Positions 6,162 to 9,098 of a stretch of 9,098 bases of DNA are shown piece by piece; the first letter of the stretch is position 1, and each line of letters opens with the position of its first letter. The notes under the pieces were generated by a model that was not told the origin of the DNA, ran no database searches, and was given only the letters and a program-made list of their open reading frames with translations. A program made the translations under genes and the position numbers. This stretch comes from Minisyncoccota bacterium (GTDB taxonomy: Bacteria > Patescibacteriota > Minisyncoccia > Minisyncoccales > RBG-13-42-11), in the NCBI GenBank assembly GCA_028687495.1, contig JAQUAA010000025.1, positions 1-9,098 of the forward strand, given 5' to 3'.

Positions 6162-6902
6162 ATGACCATGATAACACCGACAATCGCTTCGTTCCTGGCG
6201 ATGATCATCCCGGCATTCGCCAGCCTTATTTTATTCGTTCACATCCGAAGACGCAAAATACTGTTCGATAAATCTTTCTTTTGGAATTATGCTTTCGGTT
6301 TCGCAATCATAACCCTGAGCGGCTTTCCCATATATTTGATTAATTTGGGAATTCAAATTTCATATAATTCTTTGCTCCTTCTTTTTGCCCTCAGTTTTAT
6401 CACCGCTTTCGCCGCCTATCTTTTGTTCTACAGGGGCACTATTTTACTCTTTACCACGGACAGATTCGTAACGACGGCTTTTCCCAACATTATTCTTCCG
6501 TTTATTTCGCTTTTTGCCATGGCTGCGTTGTTTTACATTAAGCTTCCGACGATTCTCATCTACACCGCCATGGCTTGGGGATTTCTTTTCCCCAACAATA
6601 TGTATTTGAGCGCGCTTTTTCTTTACTTTTTTGCCAAAGGAACGCCGCTGGGCGGAACGAAAAGAAGATTTTGCACTTTTATCCTGACCGTCGGCTGGTT
6701 CATCATGCTTGGTTTGGACATCATTCTCTGGATCAACGCCGCTCTTTATCTCGATCCGAATTTATGGATATTGAAAATAGCTTCCATGAAGGGATGGTTC
6801 CTCATGCGCAGCCTCTCTTACCTTATAATTCTCATCGGCGTTCTTCTTCACTACAGATGTTTTAAAAATTCTTCCGTTACCGCCAATCCTTCAAAACAAT
6901 GA
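6162..6902 (+). CDS. Seven-TM integral membrane protein, function unknown
   Basis: A 246-residue, very hydrophobic protein with seven predicted membrane helices at about residues 7-27, 40-62, 69-90, 106-126, 130-157, 171-195 and 211-231. Loops are short. A positive cluster HIRRRK (27-32) follows helix 1 and KRR (167-169) follows helix 5, giving an outside N terminus by the positive-inside rule. The architecture resembles the 7-TM sensor modules fused to histidine kinases (7TM-type N-terminal domains), but no kinase, GGDEF or other signalling domain follows. I do not recognise a family. ATG 6162 is used; ATG 6168 is an alternative. The end overlaps the Nudix gene by four bases (ATGA), so the two are translationally coupled; no functional link is obvious. 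Confidence 0.82.
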   Translation: MTMITPTIASFLAMIIPAFASLILFVHIRRRKILFDKSFFWNYAFGFAIITLSGFPIYLINLGIQISYNSLLLLFALSFITAFAAYLLFYRGTILLFTTDRFVTTAFPNIILPFISLFAMAALFYIKLPTILIYTAMAWGFLFPNNMYLSALFLYFFAKGTPLGGTKRRFCTFILTVGWFIMLGLDIILWINAALYLDPNLWILKIASMKGWFLMRSLSYLIILIGVLLHYRCFKNSSVTANPSKQ

Positions 6903-7375
6903 AACAAGCAACTCTTTGTTTGCTAATAAAGGATGAAAACGGAGAAAAAGAACTGCTTTTAGCCATGAAAAAGAGGGGATTCGGCGTAGGTAAATGGAAC
7001 GGCGTCGGCGGCAAATTGGATCCTGAAAAGGGGGATAAGGACATCGTTGGAGCAGCCATACGTGAGACGGAAGAGGAAATCGGCGTCAAAACCAGAGATT
7101 TGGAAAAAGTTGCCGTCTTAAATTTCCGTTTTCCCTATAAGGAAGAATGGAATCAGGATGTCCACGTTTTCCTTGCCAGAAACTGGCAGGGAGAACCCAG
7201 AGAGAGCGAGGAAATGATGCCGAAGTGGTTCAAAGAAAGCGAGATTCCTTTTGATGAGATGTGGGACGATGATAAAATCTGGCTGCCTCACGTTCTGGAA
7301 GGCAAAAAACTGGAAGCAGATTTTATTTTCAGAGAAGGTGAAAAGATAGACAGGCAAAATGTAAGATTTGTATAA
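6899..7375 (+). CDS. Nudix hydrolase, MTH1-like (8-oxo-(d)GTP diphosphatase)
   Basis: A 158-residue Nudix hydrolase closely resembling MTH1/NUDT1, which hydrolyses oxidised purine nucleoside triphosphates to monophosphates and so prevents mutagenic incorporation. Matching features are KKRGFGVGKWNGVGGKL (24-40), equivalent to MTH1 KKRGFGAGRWNGFGGKV; the catalytic helix REtEEEiGV (55-63); and WFKESEIPFDEMWDDDKIWLP (split across 110-130). In the last of these W122, D124 and D125 correspond to the MTH1 base-recognising W117, D119 and D120. The Nudix box runs 26 residues from G38 to V63, where the standard box has 23, so it carries about three extra residues (DPEKGDKDI region). The catalytic glutamates remain. 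The start overlaps the 7-TM gene by four bases. It converges on the minus-strand gene with one base between stops. Confidence 0.93.
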   Translation: MKQATLCLLIKDENGEKELLLAMKKRGFGVGKWNGVGGKLDPEKGDKDIVGAAIRETEEEIGVKTRDLEKVAVLNFRFPYKEEWNQDVHVFLARNWQGEPRESEEMMPKWFKESEIPFDEMWDDDKIWLPHVLEGKKLEADFIFREGEKIDRQNVRFV

Positions 7376-7376
7376 A

Positions 7377-8144
7377 TCATTCCCAGTCGTCGGCGAATAA
7401 TTCGTAGCCGCCGATCAGAACGGGAGTAGAGAACAAATACCAGATTATTATGTCGTCCAGCGGAAAAACCTTGCCTGCCAGACTGAAACTCAGGAAATAC
7501 TCTCCCGGCCACCACCAGCTGCCGATCCTCAAGGAAACAAGTTCGTAGACGAAGAAAATTAAAGCGAAAAAAGCAGTGGGCAAAACTGCTTTTTTGATTT
7601 TATACAAGGAAGGTATTGTAAGAAAAAAGATCAGAGAGGGGATTATGAGGACGGGTACGGCCAGCTGAAAATAATTCAGCGCTATTACTTCATGATTGTA
7701 AAAATAAAGGCTGTAAATAAGGACTGCGGCCAGACAGTATATTCCCAGCAGGTACTTCAGTCTTTTTGAAACAAAACCTGCGGTGTCCCGGTCAACGAAG
7801 TATTCGTAGAAGGAAAGCACCCAGAAAACGTTGAGAAACGCAAAGAGCATGTTTTCCAAAGGAATCAGGTCGAACGGTCTGGGGAAAATGGACTGTACAT
7901 CCCAGGCATTGGCCAATCTCGCAGCAAGTTCAATTGGAGGAGCGAAAAAGAGAGTGGAGATAACGGAAAACAAAAGGATTTTTCTTCGGGATCTGTTAAG
8001 CCACAGGAAATTCACTAGCGCGGGCGGCAGGAGAACAAGCAGAATGGAGTAGAAATAATAGGGTTTCAGGAAATAAATCAGAACGCAAGCAAAAATGACA
8101 TAGAGGAATAAACAGATTATTTTTTTCTTTTTCGCCGCGTCCAT
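7377..8144 (-). CDS. Lycopene cyclase domain-containing membrane protein
   Basis: A 255-residue membrane protein built of two related halves, as in the CarR/CrtYc-CrtYd type of lycopene cyclase. Each half ends with a conserved Pro-Leu-acid helix. The first is AWDVQSIFP...LIPLENMLFAFLN (about 80-105), with FYEYFVDRD (112-120). The second is GSWWWPGEYFLS...FPLDDIIIWYLF (208-238), with GYELFADD (246-253). The acidic pairs PLEN (95-98) and PLDD (228-231) replace the more usual PLEE. About seven to eight TM segments are predicted. In carotenoid producers this domain forms the end rings of lycopene, but no crtB, crtI or other isoprenoid gene lies nearby, so a carotenoid role is uncertain and another lipid or isoprenoid substrate is possible. 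The start ATG is eight bases from a TATAAT, suggesting a nearly leaderless mRNA. Confidence 0.85.
   Translation of the reverse strand: MDAAKKKKIICLFLYVIFACVLIYFLKPYYFYSILLVLLPPALVNFLWLNRSRRKILLFSVISTLFFAPPIELAARLANAWDVQSIFPRPFDLIPLENMLFAFLNVFWVLSFYEYFVDRDTAGFVSKRLKYLLGIYCLAAVLIYSLYFYNHEVIALNYFQLAVPVLIIPSLIFFLTIPSLYKIKKAVLPTAFFALIFFVYELVSLRIGSWWWPGEYFLSFSLAGKVFPLDDIIIWYLFSTPVLIGGYELFADDWE
7567..7595. terminator. Terminator-like bidirectional hairpin inside the lycopene-cyclase-domain gene
   Basis: An 11-base perfect inverted repeat: AAAAAAGCAGT at 7567-7577, a 7-base loop, and ACTGCTTTTTT at 7585-7595. The stem is a GCAGT/ACTGC core flanked by A6 and T6, the layout of a bidirectional intrinsic terminator. 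On the plus strand it lies 192 bases after the Nudix stop and could end that transcript. On the minus strand it lies within the coding sequence (encoding KKAVLPTAFF) and could cause early termination. The GC core is only five pairs and the repeat could be a chance result of Lys and Phe codons. Confidence 0.35.
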
Positions 8145-8152
8145 ATTCTAAT

Positions 8153-8158
8153 ATTATA
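8153..8158 (-). promoter_or_regulatory. -10 box of the lycopene-cyclase-domain gene
   Basis: On the minus strand the sequence reads TTTTG-TATAAT-ATTAGAAT-ATG: a perfect TATAAT with eight bases between it and the start codon. Transcription would begin zero to three bases before the ATG. The best -35 match is poor. The hexamer overlaps the -35 position of the divergent promoter at 8155-8183. Confidence 0.5.
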
Positions 8159-8183
8159 CAAAATTTACCTGAATTGGTAGAAT
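8155..8183 (+). promoter_or_regulatory. Promoter of the prmC-like gene, probably leaderless
   Basis: The -35-like element TATACA (8155-8160, 4 of 6 to TTGACA), a 17-base spacer, and TGG-TAGAAT (8175-8183), an extended -10 matching TGN-TAnAAT. Only five bases separate it from the ATG at 8189, so the predicted transcript starts at or next to that ATG. This supports ATG 8189 over the in-frame TTG at 8174, which would lie before and inside the -10. Confidence 0.5.
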
Positions 8184-8188
8184 GGGCT

Positions 8189-8812
8189 ATGAAAGAAATC
8201 AAGTTTTTAAACTGCCGGATCGATCTTTCAAAAAAAGTTTTTTCACCCAGGGTTGAAACCGAATATTGGGTAGAAAAAGCGATAAGGGAAATCAAAGGAA
8301 AAAACTTGAAGATATTGGATGTCTTCGCCGGCAGCGGCTGCGTCGGCATAGCCATTTTGAGAAACCTGAAAGACAGCCGGGTTGATTTTGCCGATATCGA
8401 TGAAAACGCTTTGGCAGAAATAAGGATAAATGCGGAGAAGAATGAGATTCCGGCTGGCCAATACAGAATCGTCAAATCCGATCTTTTTGAGAACCTAAAA
8501 GGTAAAAAATATGACGTCATTTTCGCCAATCCTCCTTATGTGGCGGAAAGAAGAATGGAAGAGGTGGATAAGGATGTTCTGGAGAATGACCCTGGGATCG
8601 CTCTTTTTTCCGGCAAGGAAGGATTAAATCACATTGACAAATTACTTAAAAAAGCTAAAAATCATCTTACGAATGGAGGATTAATTTATTTTGAATTTGA
8701 TCCCAAACAGAAAGAAACGATAAAAGACATTTTAGAAAAAGAAGGATACGATAATTTCCAATTCAGGAAAGACCAGTTCAAGAAATACCGCTGGATCAAG
8801 ATAGTAAAATAA
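8189..8812 (+). CDS. prmC: PrmC/HemK-like N5-glutamine methyltransferase, short form
   Basis: A 207-residue SAM-dependent methyltransferase of the HemK/PrmC group, which methylates the glutamine of the GGQ loop in peptide-chain release factors. It begins with the pre-SAM segment VFSPRVETEYWVEKAI (17-32), equivalent to the conserved FIPRPDTE of PrmC. Motif I is DVFAGSGCVGIAI (44-56), the acidic loop is FADIDENAL (67-75), and the catalytic NPPY is at 114-117, followed by VEND-PGIALFSGKEGL, a typical PrmC segment. E. coli PrmC is about 277 residues; the roughly 70-residue helical N-terminal domain that helps bind the release factor is absent here. I start at ATG 8189 because an in-frame TTG at 8174 overlaps a strong -10. 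No prfA gene is beside it. A related substrate specificity is possible. Confidence 0.85.
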   Translation: MKEIKFLNCRIDLSKKVFSPRVETEYWVEKAIREIKGKNLKILDVFAGSGCVGIAILRNLKDSRVDFADIDENALAEIRINAEKNEIPAGQYRIVKSDLFENLKGKKYDVIFANPPYVAERRMEEVDKDVLENDPGIALFSGKEGLNHIDKLLKKAKNHLTNGGLIYFEFDPKQKETIKDILEKEGYDNFQFRKDQFKKYRWIKIVK

Positions 8813-8830
8813 GGCACTTTAAACAAAAAG

Positions 8831-8837
8831 AGGAGGG
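8831..8837 (+). promoter_or_regulatory. Strong Shine-Dalgarno of plsY
   Basis: AGGAGGG, with six bases from AGGAGG to the ATG at 8843. It is the only textbook ribosome binding site I found in the window; nearly all other genes start without one. It fixes the plsY start. Confidence 0.85.
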
Positions 8838-8842
8838 CTAAT

Positions 8843-9098
8843 ATGGATAATCTCTGGCTGATACTGACAGGACTGATTGCTTATCTTTTAGGTTCCATTC
8901 CTACGGCCTTTCTGGTTGTCAGAAAAGCCAAGGGAAAAGCGGTCTGGCTGGAAGGTTCCGGTAACGTCGGGACCATGAACGTTTACCGAGCCACCGGCTC
9001 TCTCTGGTTAATGGCTCTGACCCTGGTTGCCGACATGGGTAAAGCGGCCCTGGCTCTGTATGTCGCCGGGTTGATTACCGATTCGGCTTTCGGCCAGG
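8843..9098 (+). CDS. plsY: Glycerol-3-phosphate acyltransferase PlsY, 5' part (runs off the window)
   Basis: The first 85 residues of a PlsY-type acyltransferase, an integral membrane enzyme that moves an acyl group from acyl-phosphate (made by PlsX) to glycerol-3-phosphate to form lysophosphatidic acid. It shows TM helix 1 with the GSIPTAFLVVRK segment (17-28) and motif 1 GSGNVGTMNVYRATG (38-52), equivalent to GSGNPGATNVLRTLG in other PlsY. Here TM replaces the usual AT. TM helix 2 carries VADMGKAAL (62-70), the DxxK segment. The rest lies beyond base 9098, so motifs 2 and 3 cannot be checked. It is preceded by a perfect AGGAGG site, 30 bases after the prmC-like stop, and is probably in the same transcript. 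PlsX is not seen in the window. Confidence 0.9.
   Translation, partial: MDNLWLILTGLIAYLLGSIPTAFLVVRKAKGKAVWLEGSGNVGTMNVYRATGSLWLMALTLVADMGKAALALYVAGLITDSAFGQ

Noticed and set aside
8174..8188. TTG start for the PrmC-like protein.
   Set aside because: It lies before and across the TGG-TAGAAT promoter element; the extra five residues match nothing in PrmC.
7996..8529. Long minus-strand ORF antisense to the methyltransferase, and similar long antisense ORFs elsewhere (for example 2684-3154).
   Set aside because: Low-complexity composition without recognisable motifs, opposite well-supported genes; these are shadows of real reading frames.
1..9098. CRISPR arrays, insertion sequences, tRNA or rRNA genes.
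   Set aside because: No spaced direct repeats, transposase motifs, terminal inverted repeats, or cloverleaf/rRNA signatures were seen on either strand.

Overview
The window reads as a compact, protein-dense stretch of a bacterial chromosome. It is most likely from the Candidate Phyla Radiation / Patescibacteria (Parcubacteria-like). That assignment is an inference from gene content: a Gmad2+GerMN envelope protein in a non-spore context, a membrane-anchored FKBP, a short PD-(D/E)XK protein, a two-repeat lycopene-cyclase-domain membrane protein with no carotenoid genes nearby, a PrmC-like enzyme without its N-terminal domain, an SdpI-family protein, tightly packed small genes, and starts that mostly lack Shine-Dalgarno sequences. 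TGA ends several clearly full-length genes (the sigma factor, the 7-TM protein and the lycopene-cyclase-domain protein), so UGA is a stop here. This argues against the UGA-recoded Gracilibacteria/Absconditabacteria.

Layout. (1) 66-1341: an ECF-type sigma factor overlaps by 35 bases with a three-TM membrane protein that has a beta-rich C-terminal domain, a plausible sigma/regulator pair. (2) 1342-1679: a 338-base gap holding several strong hairpins and a Rho-independent terminator; I propose an unidentified structured RNA or a leader of the next gene. (3) 1680-6138: a dense plus-strand run of nitroreductase, a 62-aa two-TM protein, membrane-anchored FKBP isomerase, Gmad2/GerMN protein, cupin, PD-(D/E)XK nuclease-like protein, SdpI/DUF1648 membrane protein and DUF429 protein, with gaps from -14 to about +45 bases. 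(4) 6162-7375: a 7-TM protein of unknown function coupled by a 4-base overlap to an MTH1-like Nudix hydrolase, behind a TGNTATAAT promoter placed so close to the ATG that the transcript should be leaderless. (5) 8144-7377, minus: the lycopene-cyclase-domain protein, convergent with the Nudix gene (1-base gap) and carrying an internal terminator-like hairpin. (6) 8189-9098, plus: PrmC-like methyltransferase, then the 5' part of plsY, which alone has a textbook AGGAGG ribosome binding site. The divergent promoters at 8153-8183 overlap.

Functional themes are envelope/extracytoplasmic proteins (FKBP, GerMN, SdpI, small TM proteins), nucleotide sanitation and nucleic-acid handling (Nudix, PD-(D/E)XK, DUF429), translation (PrmC) and phospholipid synthesis (PlsY). 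I saw no mobile element, CRISPR array, tRNA or rRNA. The parts least explained by known families are the structured RNA region, the sigma-linked membrane protein, the 7-TM protein, and the repeated promoter-next-to-ATG architecture.
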